NCBI RefSeq assembly: GCF_018131225.1
Contig: NZ_JAFCMM010000003.1
Location: 694,001-758,000 of the forward strand
DNA: 64,000 bases
DNA from: Bradyrhizobium sp. U87765 SZCCT0048
GTDB lineage: Bacteria; Pseudomonadota; Alphaproteobacteria; Rhizobiales; Xanthobacteraceae
Direction: 5' to 3'
The first letter of the stretch is position 1. Each line of letters starts with the position of its first letter. Positions 8,937 through 16,290 of the stretch are shown here, piece by piece. A model generated the notes under the pieces. That model was given only the letters and a program-made list of their open reading frames with translations. It searched no databases and was not told the DNA's origin. A program made the position numbers and the translations under genes.

Positions 8937-10628
8937 TCAGACCCGTGTCATGTCGAACTGCGCACGCTCGCCGGTGCCGTAGCGACGCAGCGCGCCATCC
9001 GGACCAACGGCGTTCGGCCGCTGGAAGATCCAGTTCTGCCAGGCGGTGAGGCGGGCGAAGATCTTGGATTCCATCGTCTCCGGCCCGACGAAGCGCAGGT
9101 TCGCCTCCATGCCGGTGAGGCTGTCGGGCGAGAAGCTGGCGCGCTCCTCGAGGAACACACGAACCTCGTCGTCCCAGTCGATATCGTCGAGCGCGAAGGT
9201 GACGAGGCCGAGCTCCTCGGCGGTCTCCGCATCGAGCGTCTCGCCGATGCGCGCCTTCGCAGCTTCCAGATCCGCCGGATCGGCCTGCAGCCGCGCCTCG
9301 AGCCGCGTCAGGCCATGGCTCATGGGGTAGGGACCGAAATTGGCAGGTGACAGCACGAGAGTCGCCGGCGGACGGTTGTCGCCCTGCTTCTCGCCGATCA
9401 GCATGTAGGAGCGGTCGGCGGCGAACACGAGTTCGGCGAGCGTGCCGGCGAAGCACGATCCCGGCTCGACCATCGCCACCAGCGTGCGCGAGGTGACGTC
9501 GACCCGCTTGAGCACGCGCTTCCAGTTGTGGCGGATCTCGTTGACCAGCCAGTGGTCCTTGTGCGCGTCAAGAAATGCGTCATAGGCCAGCACCCTGGCG
9601 CTGTCGCCATGCGACTTGAACACCAGCATCGCAAGGCCAAGCTCGTTGATGCGCAGGTGCAGGATGGCGTCGTCGAGTTCGCGCGCGGCCTGCAACGGCC
9701 AGAACGAAGCGCCCTGCGCCACCATGCCGGCGACATCAGCCGGCGGCGCGTCGTCCGGCGCCTTGACGGTGATGGTGGCGATACGCGCCGCGCGGTTGAT
9801 CTCGACTTCGACGAAGCCGTAATGCAGGCCATTGCTGTCGATGGCGCGCGAGAGAGGCGTCAGCGCGATGCCCTGCTGGCCGGCGCCATTGCGCGGCGAA
9901 GCCTCGGCAAAGGCACGGGCGCGCTCGGCGACCTTGGCTTCGAGTCGGGAATTGGGCGCGAGCTCGTCGACGAGACGCCACTGCACCGCACGGCGACCCT
10001 TGACGCCTTCCTCGATGGTGCAGAAATAGTCGGCATGGTCGCGGCGCACCTTGCGCTTGTCGACCACGCGCGTGAGGCCGCCGGTGCCCGGCAGCACCGC
10101 CAGCAGCGGCACCTCGGGCAGGGCCACGGCGGCCGAGCCGTCGTCGGCGAGCACGATATGATCGGCGGCGAGCGCCAGCTCATAACCGCCACCTGCGGCG
10201 GTGCCATTGACCACGCAGATGAAGCGCTGGCCGGAGTTGGCGCTGGAATCCTCGATGCCGTTGCGCGTCTCGTTGGTGAACTTGCAGAAATTGACCTTGT
10301 GGGCGTGGGTCGATCCGGCGAGCATGCGGATGTTGGCGCCGGCGCAGAACACCCGGTTCTTGCCCGAGCGCAGCACCACCGCCTTGACCTCGGGGTGCTC
10401 GAAGCGCAGCCGCTGCACCGCGTCGGCGAGCTCGATGTCGACGCCGAGATCGTAGGAATTGAGCTTGAGCAGGTAGCCTTCGAACAGGCCGCCGTTCTCG
10501 TCGACATCCATGGTCAGTGTGGCGACATCGCCGGCGACGTCGATCTTCCAGTGCCGGTAGCGGGACGGATCGGTCTGAAAATCGATGAACGTCGCGCCGT
10601 GGGCGAGTTTGCTGCCCTCACCTGCCAT
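8937..10628 (-). CDS. boxC: 2,3-Epoxybenzoyl-CoA dihydrolase (ring-opening) BoxC
   Basis: 563 residues, two crotonase-like halves. The first carries LRSGKNRVFCAGANIRML (about residues 85-102) and GTAAGGGYELALAADHIV, forming the oxyanion hole region. BoxC opens the ring of 2,3-epoxybenzoyl-CoA hydrolytically, giving 3,4-dehydroadipyl-CoA semialdehyde and formate. It is the first gene of the boxC-B-A run, with AGGTGG before the ATG at 10628, and its upstream region holds two TGCA-N6-TGCA palindromes. The next enzyme, the semialdehyde dehydrogenase BoxD, is not in the window. Confidence 0.95.
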   Translation of the reverse strand: MAGEGSKLAHGATFIDFQTDPSRYRHWKIDVAGDVATLTMDVDENGGLFEGYLLKLNSYDLGVDIELADAVQRLRFEHPEVKAVVLRSGKNRVFCAGANIRMLAGSTHAHKVNFCKFTNETRNGIEDSSANSGQRFICVVNGTAAGGGYELALAADHIVLADDGSAAVALPEVPLLAVLPGTGGLTRVVDKRKVRRDHADYFCTIEEGVKGRRAVQWRLVDELAPNSRLEAKVAERARAFAEASPRNGAGQQGIALTPLSRAIDSNGLHYGFVEVEINRAARIATITVKAPDDAPPADVAGMVAQGASFWPLQAARELDDAILHLRINELGLAMLVFKSHGDSARVLAYDAFLDAHKDHWLVNEIRHNWKRVLKRVDVTSRTLVAMVEPGSCFAGTLAELVFAADRSYMLIGEKQGDNRPPATLVLSPANFGPYPMSHGLTRLEARLQADPADLEAAKARIGETLDAETAEELGLVTFALDDIDWDDEVRVFLEERASFSPDSLTGMEANLRFVGPETMESKIFARLTAWQNWIFQRPNAVGPDGALRRYGTGERAQFDMTRV

Positions 10629-10684
10629 GAGCCACCTGAACCCTGTTGTCGTGTGGTGTTGCGTCGACCCCTTGGGGATTAATA

Positions 10685-10698
10685 TGCATAATAATGCA
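10685..10698. promoter_or_regulatory. Candidate operator upstream of boxC (proximal)
   Basis: TGCA-TAATAA-TGCA, also readable as ATGCAT-N4-ATGCAT, 57 bases before the boxC start. In such GC-rich DNA this AT-rich palindrome is conspicuous. TGCA half-sites are a feature of operators of BzdR-type regulators, and a boxR-type gene is encoded at 14236, so regulation by it is inferred. Confidence 0.55.
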
Positions 10699-10734
10699 TG
10701 TTCGAATGCTCGTCCAGCGCCAAAAACTCAGAAT

Positions 10735-10754
10735 ATGCATTTTTATGCATGCAT
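10735..10754. promoter_or_regulatory. Candidate operator upstream of boxC (distal)
   Basis: ATGCAT-TTTT-ATGCAT followed by an overlapping third ATGCAT. Its centre is about 51 bases (near five helical turns) from the proximal site. It overlaps the last codons of the DUF309 gene. Confidence 0.5.
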
Positions 10755-11261
10755 CGCCCGCGCGAGCCGAACGACGTCGGGTGTGCCCGCGAGGGCGGCG
10801 ATGCGCAGTTCACTGACCAGGGCAGCCGCGGGGCAGATGGCTGCGAAACTGCCCGCATCCCGACCATCGCTCCGCCGCACGCCCAGTTCCGCGAATTCGG
10901 CGCCGGCGTCGGCGAACAGCCGGCGGGCGGCGGCAAGCCGCCCCATCCTGACCTTGAGATTGGCATTGGCGACCTGGATGCAGCCACGCAGCGCCACCCG
11001 ATCGCGCCCGCCCTTCGGCGCCGCATGCCATACCGCCTCGAGGATCTCGTGGGCCTCCCAGAAAAAGCCGGCATCGTTGAGCCGCAGGCCATAGCGCAGC
11101 GCCGGATACGCGGCCGGCACGTGACCGACGAAAGCCCGCGGCACGCCCGCCTTCACCGGATCGAGCGCGTCGCGATCGGCGCTGCCGTCCGCGCCCGGCA
11201 CATGCGCCCAGCGCGGCAATGCGAACACGTCCGAAGCCTGGTCGATCGTCGTGATGATCAA
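10743..11261 (-). CDS. DUF309 domain-containing protein
   Basis: About 172 residues. The middle part (about residues 62-130) shows the DUF309 signature: RYGLRLNDAGFFWEAHEILE, a helix with the HE pair, then AVWHAAP and RGCIQVANANLKVRMG. The biochemical role of DUF309 is unknown to me. The start is not firm: the frame opens with TTG at 11261 directly behind GGGAGA, and no ATG is available close by. It lies between the alpha/beta hydrolase (48-base gap) and boxC on the same strand, so it is probably in the aromatic operon. The 3' end is built from the ATGCAT repeats of the boxC operator. Confidence 0.75.
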   Translation of the reverse strand: MIITTIDQASDVFALPRWAHVPGADGSADRDALDPVKAGVPRAFVGHVPAAYPALRYGLRLNDAGFFWEAHEILEAVWHAAPKGGRDRVALRGCIQVANANLKVRMGRLAAARRLFADAGAEFAELGVRRSDGRDAGSFAAICPAAALVSELRIAALAGTPDVVRLARAMHA

Positions 11262-11309
11262 TCTCCCGGTCTGGTCATGGCGCGGTGACGAGACCGCGTC
11301 AGCGGCGCC

Positions 11310-12131
11310 TTACGCCGCGCGCCCGATCGCGCCCTCGCCATGCACGTGCAGGATGCGGTTGACGAAGCCGGACAGCGCCGCGAGCGTGACATCGGGGGCC
11401 TCGCGATGCGGACTGTGCGCGGCGCCGCGGATGATCTCGACGTCGACCGGGCAGTAGCATTCCTCCTGCGCGATCTCGATCTGGCGCAGCGTGCCATAGT
11501 GATCGTCGGCGCCCTGCACGATCATGATCGGCACCCGGACATAGGCGAGCGTGTCGGAGATGTCCCAGGCGCGGAACGCGGGATCGAGCCAGGCGGTGTT
11601 CCAGCCATAGAACGCGTTGTCGACATCGCTGTGCCAGCGCGCCAGCCTGGCGCGCAGGTCGGTCTGCTCATAATCAGTCTTGATCTTCGCGATCGAGGCC
11701 ACCGAGATGTCCTCGACGACGAAGTGCGGCGCGATCAGGCCGACGCCGCGCACGCGATGGTCCTGCACGCTGCCCGCATAGATGGTCGCGATCGAGGCGC
11801 CGTCGGAATGGCCGATCAGCAGGCCGCGGCGAAAGCCGATGGCGTCCAGCACCTTCGGTAGCACATCGATCGCCTCGCGATGCATGTAGTCGAGCGCGCG
11901 CGGCAACGGCACCGCGCTCGACGCACCGTAACCCGCACGCGAATAGGCGAACACGCCGACGCCGGTCGCCGCGGCGAGGCGATCGGGGAAATCCCCCCAC
12001 AGGCCGGCGGAGCCGAGCCCTTCATGCAGCAGCACCAGCGTCGGCGCGGCGTCGGGCGCCGGACCGATCATGCGGTATTCCAGTTCGTTCGCGCCGATGG
12101 TCAGGCGCCCCGATGGCTGCAGCACGCTCAT
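11310..12131 (-). CDS. Alpha/beta hydrolase, box-cluster associated
   Basis: 273 residues with the alpha/beta-hydrolase fold: LLHEGLGSAGLW (oxyanion region), nucleophile elbow GHSDGAS (serine near residue 105), later acid in QGADDHYG and histidine in GAAHSPHREAP. The start at 12131 is favoured over an upstream ATG because GAAGGAGA precedes it. Placed between benzoate-CoA ligase and the DUF309 gene on one strand. Hydrolases in aromatic-CoA clusters often act as thioesterases or enol-lactone hydrolases; which applies here cannot be read from the sequence. Confidence 0.85.
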   Translation of the reverse strand: MSVLQPSGRLTIGANELEYRMIGPAPDAAPTLVLLHEGLGSAGLWGDFPDRLAAATGVGVFAYSRAGYGASSAVPLPRALDYMHREAIDVLPKVLDAIGFRRGLLIGHSDGASIATIYAGSVQDHRVRGVGLIAPHFVVEDISVASIAKIKTDYEQTDLRARLARWHSDVDNAFYGWNTAWLDPAFRAWDISDTLAYVRVPIMIVQGADDHYGTLRQIEIAQEECYCPVDVEIIRGAAHSPHREAPDVTLAALSGFVNRILHVHGEGAIGRAA

Positions 12132-12163
12132 GGCAGTCTCCTTCTCAACGTCCATCACTTCGC

Positions 12164-12311
12164 TCGTCGTGGCCGGGCTTGTCCCGCAAGTCGGATATAT
12201 CCGACTTGCGCTCCTTTAGAACGCAACTCGGCATAGCCGAGTTGCTATGCACCTCGCTTAGGGACGCAGCGCCTTGCTTATCGAGGTCGCCGGGACAAGC
12301 CCGGCGACGAC
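12164..12311. repeat. Type B repeat with three nested stems
   Basis: The ends pair (GGCCGGGCTTGTCCCG with CGGGACAAGCCCGGC). Inside are a perfect 24-base palindrome at 12186-12209 (arm GCAAGTCGGATA) and a 10-base stem at 12223-12245 (GCAACTCGGC, loop ATA). Together these can form a clover-like fold. Related ends occur at 20930 and 28831. Confidence 0.8.
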
Positions 12312-12343
12312 AAGCATTGAGGCCAAAGGCTTTCCCCGACCAG

Positions 12344-12452
12344 CCCTCTGAGTAGGCTGCGCAGCGGCCGTCTCGAAGGATGAGGCCAATGCGCTGATGC
12401 CGGGGCCTGATGGTTCGAGACGCGCGGCTGCGCCGCGTTCCTCACCATGAGG
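12344..12452. repeat. Type A repeat (degenerate left end) after the benzoate-CoA ligase
   Basis: Contains TCTCGAAGGATGAGG followed by the second module TGATGGTTCGAGACG to CACCATGAGG, as in the copy at 6004. The left arm is worn. It ends 8 bases from the ligase stop codon. Confidence 0.75.
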
Positions 12453-12460
12453 ATGGAAAC

Positions 12461-13996
12461 TTACGTCTCCTCGCGCAGCTTGAAGCGCTGGATCTTGCCG
12501 GTCGCGGTTTTCGGCAGGCTCTCCACCACTTCAATCCAGCGCGGATACTTCCAGGGGCCGATCTTCTGCTTGACGTGATCCTTGAGCGCCTCGTGCAGAC
12601 CCTCGGTCGGCGCGCCCGCCTTCAGCACCACGAACGCCCGGGGCTTGAGCAATCCCTCGCCATCGGACGCGGGCACCACGGCCGCCTCCAGCACCGAGGG
12701 ATGAGTGATCAGCGCGCTCTCGACCTCGAACGGCGATACCCAGATGCCGGACACCTTGAACATGTCGTCAGCGCGGCCGCAGTAGGTGTAGCGGCCCTCG
12801 GCGTCGCGGACATACTTGTCGCCGGTGCGCGTCCAGTTGCCCTCAAAGGTCTGGCGGCTCTTGCTGCGCTGGTTCCAGTAGCCTTCGCCGGCCGACGGCG
12901 CGTTGACGATGAGCTCGCCGACCTCGTCGTCAGCGACGTCCTGCCCGGCGTCATTGACGAGGCGCACCGCATAGCCCGGCACTGGCCGCCCCGACGTGCC
13001 GTACTTCACATCGCCCGGCGCGTTGGAGAGGAAGATGTGCAGCAGCTCGGTCGAGCCGACGCCGTCGAGGATCTCGACGCCGAACCGGTCGGTCCAGGTC
13101 CGCCCGACCTGCTCGGGCAGCGCCTCGCCGGCGGAGGTGCAGATGCGCAGCCGCGCGGTGCGCGGCGCGCCCTTGTTGGCGTCGTCGTTCAGCATGGCGG
13201 CGAACAGCGTCGGCACGCCGAAGAAGATGCTGGGATCGTGCCGGCGGATCAGGTCGAACATCACCGCCGGCGTCGGCCGCTCCGGATTGAGAATCGTCGA
13301 GGCGCCGACCGACATCGGGAAGGTCAGCGCATTGCCGAGGCCGTAGGCGAAGAACAGCTTCGCCGCCGACAACCCGACATCACTCTCGCGAATGCCGAGC
13401 ACCTGGCGGGCATAGGTTTCCGCCGTGGCCTCGAGGTTGCCATGCACATGCCGCACGCCCTTGGGCATGCCGGTCGAGCCGGACGAGTACAGCCAGAACG
13501 CCGGCTCGTCGCGGTGGGTCGCGACCGTCTCGAACTGGTCGTCTTCCTGTGCCAGCAGGTCGGCGAGCTGCTGATGGCCATGAGCCTCGCCGCCGGACAC
13601 CACGACATGCTCGAGGTTCGGCAGTTGCGGCAGGATGTCGGCGACCACAGCCAGCAGCGCCCCGGACACGAACAGCACCCTGGCGCGGCAATCGGCGAGC
13701 ACGTAGGCATACTGCGCAGCCGTGAGCAGCGTGTTGAGTGGCACCGGCACGATGCCGGCGCGCATGGCCCCCAGGAACACGATCGGAAAGTCGATCGTGT
13801 CCAGCATGATCATCGCCACCCGCTCCTCGCGGCGCACGCCGAGACGCTTCAGGGCGTTGGCGAGCCGCCGGGTCTGAGTCTGCAGGCCGGCATAGCTGAT
13901 CTCGGCAGTGGGGTCCGTGAACACCACCTTGGCACCCCGCCCTTCCGCGACATTGCGGTCGAGCAGGTAGGTCACCGCATTGTAGCTCTCGCTCAT
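12461..13996 (-). CDS. bclA: Benzoate-CoA ligase
   Basis: 511 residues, ANL adenylating superfamily. The AMP-binding loop is YSSGSTGMPKG (about residues 171-181), followed by the substrate region, GVGSTELLHIF, the hinge YCGRADDMFKVSGIWVSP and the C-terminal catalytic lysine in PKTATGKIQRFKL. This matches benzoate-CoA ligases of aerobic and anaerobic benzoate pathways in length and order. It would supply benzoyl-CoA to BoxAB. It is transcribed away from the boxR-type regulator, and the shared gap of about 240 bases contains two AT-rich palindromes. Hydroxy- or fluorobenzoates could also be substrates. Confidence 0.93.
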   Translation of the reverse strand: MSESYNAVTYLLDRNVAEGRGAKVVFTDPTAEISYAGLQTQTRRLANALKRLGVRREERVAMIMLDTIDFPIVFLGAMRAGIVPVPLNTLLTAAQYAYVLADCRARVLFVSGALLAVVADILPQLPNLEHVVVSGGEAHGHQQLADLLAQEDDQFETVATHRDEPAFWLYSSGSTGMPKGVRHVHGNLEATAETYARQVLGIRESDVGLSAAKLFFAYGLGNALTFPMSVGASTILNPERPTPAVMFDLIRRHDPSIFFGVPTLFAAMLNDDANKGAPRTARLRICTSAGEALPEQVGRTWTDRFGVEILDGVGSTELLHIFLSNAPGDVKYGTSGRPVPGYAVRLVNDAGQDVADDEVGELIVNAPSAGEGYWNQRSKSRQTFEGNWTRTGDKYVRDAEGRYTYCGRADDMFKVSGIWVSPFEVESALITHPSVLEAAVVPASDGEGLLKPRAFVVLKAGAPTEGLHEALKDHVKQKIGPWKYPRWIEVVESLPKTATGKIQRFKLREET

Positions 13997-14050
13997 CGAC
14001 GGAGCTCCGCAGCCGCGATCAGCACAACCTGTGCATATCTCGGCGCGCTA

Positions 14051-14064
14051 TGAATTATAGTTCG
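14051..14064. promoter_or_regulatory. Candidate operator in ligase-boxR gap (ligase side)
   Basis: TGAA-TTATAG-TTCG, a near-palindrome with the 4-6-4 layout seen at boxC, 55 bases before the ligase start. A lone GCAC-N5-GTGC inverted repeat (14022-14034) lies between it and the ligase. Confidence 0.45.
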
Positions 14065-14122
14065 CGCAAGTCTCCGAACGATCCCGCTGTTGCTGACCAC
14101 AGCGTACCCTCCCGTTGTTTTT

Positions 14123-14136
14123 AGAATTATAATTCA
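14123..14136. promoter_or_regulatory. Candidate operator in ligase-boxR gap (boxR side)
   Basis: Contains the perfect 12-base palindrome GAATTATAATTC (14124-14135), 72 bases from the copy at 14051. It lies about 100 bases before boxR. Confidence 0.5.
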
Positions 14137-14235
14137 TATAAAGGCACTTCCCACGCTTGCTGTCAATCTCGCGCGGCACTATGTTTCAGGTTCGCAGCCC
14201 TCGAATCCGGCGCAGGAGCCCGAGTTCCGAACATT

Positions 14236-15159
14236 ATGACCGAGCACCCCGACACCCGGCAGGACAGCCAGGAAGACAGCTTTCTCCAGGAGCTGGGCCA
14301 GCGGGTTCGCACCATGCGCGGGCTGCGCGGCATGTCCCGCAAGGTGCTCGCACGGGTGTCAGGCATTTCCGAACGCTACATCGCCCAGCTCGAAGGCGGC
14401 AAAGGCAATGTCTCGATCGTGCTGCTGCGCCGCGTCGCCCAGGCGATGGCCGCGCCGCTCGAGGATCTCATTCCTTCCGGCGAGACATCGCCGGACTGGC
14501 CGGTGATCCGCGACCTCGTCCGCAAGGCCACGCCGCAGCAGGTGGCCCACGCCAAGGATGTGCTGTCCGGCCAGACCGTGACGCCGCTGGCGCAGCGCAA
14601 GGTGGCGTTCGCCGGCATCGCCCTGATCGGCCTTCGCGGCGCCGGCAAGTCGACGCTCGGCAAGTTGCTGGCGGAACGGATCGGCTGGAGCTTTGTCGAG
14701 CTCAACAAGGAGATCGAGCGGCAGAACGGCCTGTCCGTTGCCGAGATCATCGCGCTGTATGGCCAGGAAGGTTTTCGCCGCATGGAGCAGGCCGCGCTCG
14801 GCCAGTTGCTCGCACGCAAGGAGCCGGTCGTGCTCGCCACCGGCGGCGGCATCGTGTCCGAGCCGCTGACCTTCGATCTGATCCTGTCGTCGTACTACAC
14901 CATCTGGCTCAAGGCCGAGCCCGAGGAGCACATGGCGCGGGTGCGGCGCCAGGGCGACCTCAGGCCGATGGCCGACGACCGTTCGGCGATGCAGGAGCTG
15001 CGCACCATCCTGCTCAGCCGCGAGCCGCTGTACGCCCGCGCCGCCGCCTGCGTCGACACAGCGGGCCTCAGCGTCAAGGACGCCGCCACACGCCTCGTCG
15101 AGGCGGTGACGCCGGTGCTGGCGCAAGAGGCCCACGACTTCGCCCGCGCGGCGTCATAG
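14236..15159 (+). CDS. boxR: BoxR/BzdR-type regulator: HTH domain fused to shikimate-kinase-like domain
   Basis: 307 residues. An XRE-type helix-turn-helix (about residues 20-78, containing LARVSGISERYIAQLEGG) is joined by a linker to a shikimate-kinase-like domain (about 125-300). The latter keeps a Walker A loop, GLRGAGKST (about residue 134), plus the ATGGGIVSE stretch typical of shikimate kinases. BzdR/BoxR proteins of this build repress benzoate genes and are released by benzoyl-CoA bound to the kinase-like domain. Divergent placement beside benzoate-CoA ligase supports this. No ideal ribosome site is seen; CAGGAG lies about 20 bases upstream. A true shikimate kinase activity is unlikely but not excluded by the motifs. 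Confidence 0.93.
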   Translation: MTEHPDTRQDSQEDSFLQELGQRVRTMRGLRGMSRKVLARVSGISERYIAQLEGGKGNVSIVLLRRVAQAMAAPLEDLIPSGETSPDWPVIRDLVRKATPQQVAHAKDVLSGQTVTPLAQRKVAFAGIALIGLRGAGKSTLGKLLAERIGWSFVELNKEIERQNGLSVAEIIALYGQEGFRRMEQAALGQLLARKEPVVLATGGGIVSEPLTFDLILSSYYTIWLKAEPEEHMARVRRQGDLRPMADDRSAMQELRTILLSREPLYARAAACVDTAGLSVKDAATRLVEAVTPVLAQEAHDFARAAS

Positions 15160-15200
15160 GGTTGATCGCGGGCTGATCGCCACCGAAGGGCGTGCGGCGC

Positions 15201-15719
15201 ATGGTGGAGCAAATGCCGGACCAGGACGCCAGTTGCACTCTCGCCGACCTGCTGCGCGCGCGCGGCGTCGATGCGGCCGCCGTGACCGCGATCCGCAACG
15301 ATCTGCATCCCGAACACGTGTGCGACGATTTCCGCTCGATCGCGGATCTCGACACCGCCGGCGTGCTGCACATCTATGACCGCATGCAGGATGGCCCGCG
15401 CATCGCCCACGACCGCTGCGTGCTGTCGTTCATGGCCCTGCCCGACGGCAAGGCGCGCCTCACCGCGCATCGCCGCTTCGCCATGCGCCGCCCTGGCATC
15501 GCGCCCAGCGACATCGTCTACGACCATGACGCGGCGCATCTGCTGCACAACTTCATCGCCCACGCCAGCGCGCCGGTGTTCTACGACGTGCGCGAGGAGA
15601 GCGGCCTGGAGGACCTCGTCGGCCGCCTGATCGTGCAATGGCCGGCGCCGCTGGCGCAGGATATTCGCGATGCGGATGATGTCAGGATTCGCATCGTGGA
15701 CGAATCGAGCGGGACTTGA
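15201..15719 (+). CDS. Uncharacterised protein downstream of boxR
   Basis: 172 residues, soluble, no signal peptide or membrane segment. GAAGGGCG precedes the ATG at 15201; an in-frame GTG at 15192 is an alternative. It follows boxR on the same strand by 41 bases. I recognise no firm family. The pattern of a short N-terminal helix pair, a central block around RCVLSFMALPDGKARLTAHR, and a C-terminal block EDLVGRLIVQWPAP resembles the N-terminal region of some GIY-YIG-type proteins that lack the nuclease part here; this is a weak impression only. Codon usage is like its neighbours. Confidence 0.65.
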   Translation: MVEQMPDQDASCTLADLLRARGVDAAAVTAIRNDLHPEHVCDDFRSIADLDTAGVLHIYDRMQDGPRIAHDRCVLSFMALPDGKARLTAHRRFAMRRPGIAPSDIVYDHDAAHLLHNFIAHASAPVFYDVREESGLEDLVGRLIVQWPAPLAQDIRDADDVRIRIVDESSGT

Positions 15720-15750
15720 GCTGCGGCATCCGGAAGGGCTGAGCTTATTC

Positions 15751-15930
15751 CGTCATCCTGAGGTGCGCGCTCTTGCGCGCCTCGAAGGATGAACGGCCCC
15801 CGATCTGCTACATGGACCGTCGCCCTTCGAGGGTCCAGCTGCATCACACGTCGGGCCTGCCCGACTTATGACTTTAGACAGACGCCCCGGCTAAGCCGGG
15901 GCTATCACCATCTCAGGGTGACGGATCACT
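15751..15930. repeat. Type A-related composite repeat after the boxR unit
   Basis: Opens with GTCATCCTGAGGTGCGCGC and CGCGCCTCGAAGGATGA, and closes with CATCTCAGGGTGACGGA. A strong hairpin (GCCCCGGCT with AGCCGGGGC, 15884-15902) lies inside, without a T run. It fills the gap between two convergent genes. Confidence 0.75.
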
Positions 15931-15961
15931 TGATCAAGCCAGATTCAACGGAGCCCGATCG

Positions 15962-16219
15962 CTACTTCGTGCCCCCGACGCCGACCCCGACATGCATGCC
16001 GCTCCAGGGCCGGTCCGAGCCGGACGATGGCGCGGGCGCCGTGCGGATGTGGGCATTCGGCACACCGGCCGCCTGGGTCTGTGAATAGGCTTCCGACAGC
16101 GAGGCCGGCGCGGCAGGCGCCTTGCGCTTCGCCGGCGCAGCGCTGCTGCCGCCCTGTTCCGTCGCACCGGCGCTTGCCGCAAGCGCGACACAGATGACAG
16201 TTCCCAGCAACAGGCGCAT
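15962..16219 (-). CDS. Small exported protein of unknown function
   Basis: 85 residues from the ATG at 16219 (90 from 16234). The N-terminus MRLLLGTVICVALAASAGA is a clean signal peptide with an AxA-type cleavage site. The mature part is short, rich in Ala, Pro and Ser, with a basic AKRKAP patch and a Gly/Val tail (MHVGVGVGGTK). No family recognised. It is alone between a repeat and the nitronate monooxygenase gene. The signal peptide is the main reason to accept it. Confidence 0.6.
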   Translation of the reverse strand: MRLLLGTVICVALAASAGATEQGGSSAAPAKRKAPAAPASLSEAYSQTQAAGVPNAHIRTAPAPSSGSDRPWSGMHVGVGVGGTK

Positions 16220-16290
16220 GGCGGATCGTTCCATGAAGGACAGAGGCTGATGCCTGCCGTGCGCCCGTGCTGTGGCGGATTTGAGGACGT

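Larger units (their letters stand above)
12132..12460. other. Gene-free stretch between ligase and hydrolase, filled by two repeats
   Basis: The 329 bases hold a type B multi-stem repeat (12164-12311) and a type A repeat (12344-12452). Apart from the ribosome site of the hydrolase I see no other element. The ligase and hydrolase are on the same strand, so transcription would have to cross both repeats to link them. Confidence 0.7.

Noticed and set aside
14140..14160. Sigma-54 promoter upstream of boxR (AGGCACT...TTGCT)
   Set aside because: GGCAC and TTGC are present, but the spacing is four bases too long for the -24/-12 pattern.
14590..15159. A separate shikimate kinase gene (aroK)
   Set aside because: The kinase-like part is continuous with an N-terminal HTH in one frame and lies next to benzoate-CoA ligase, as in BoxR/BzdR regulators.
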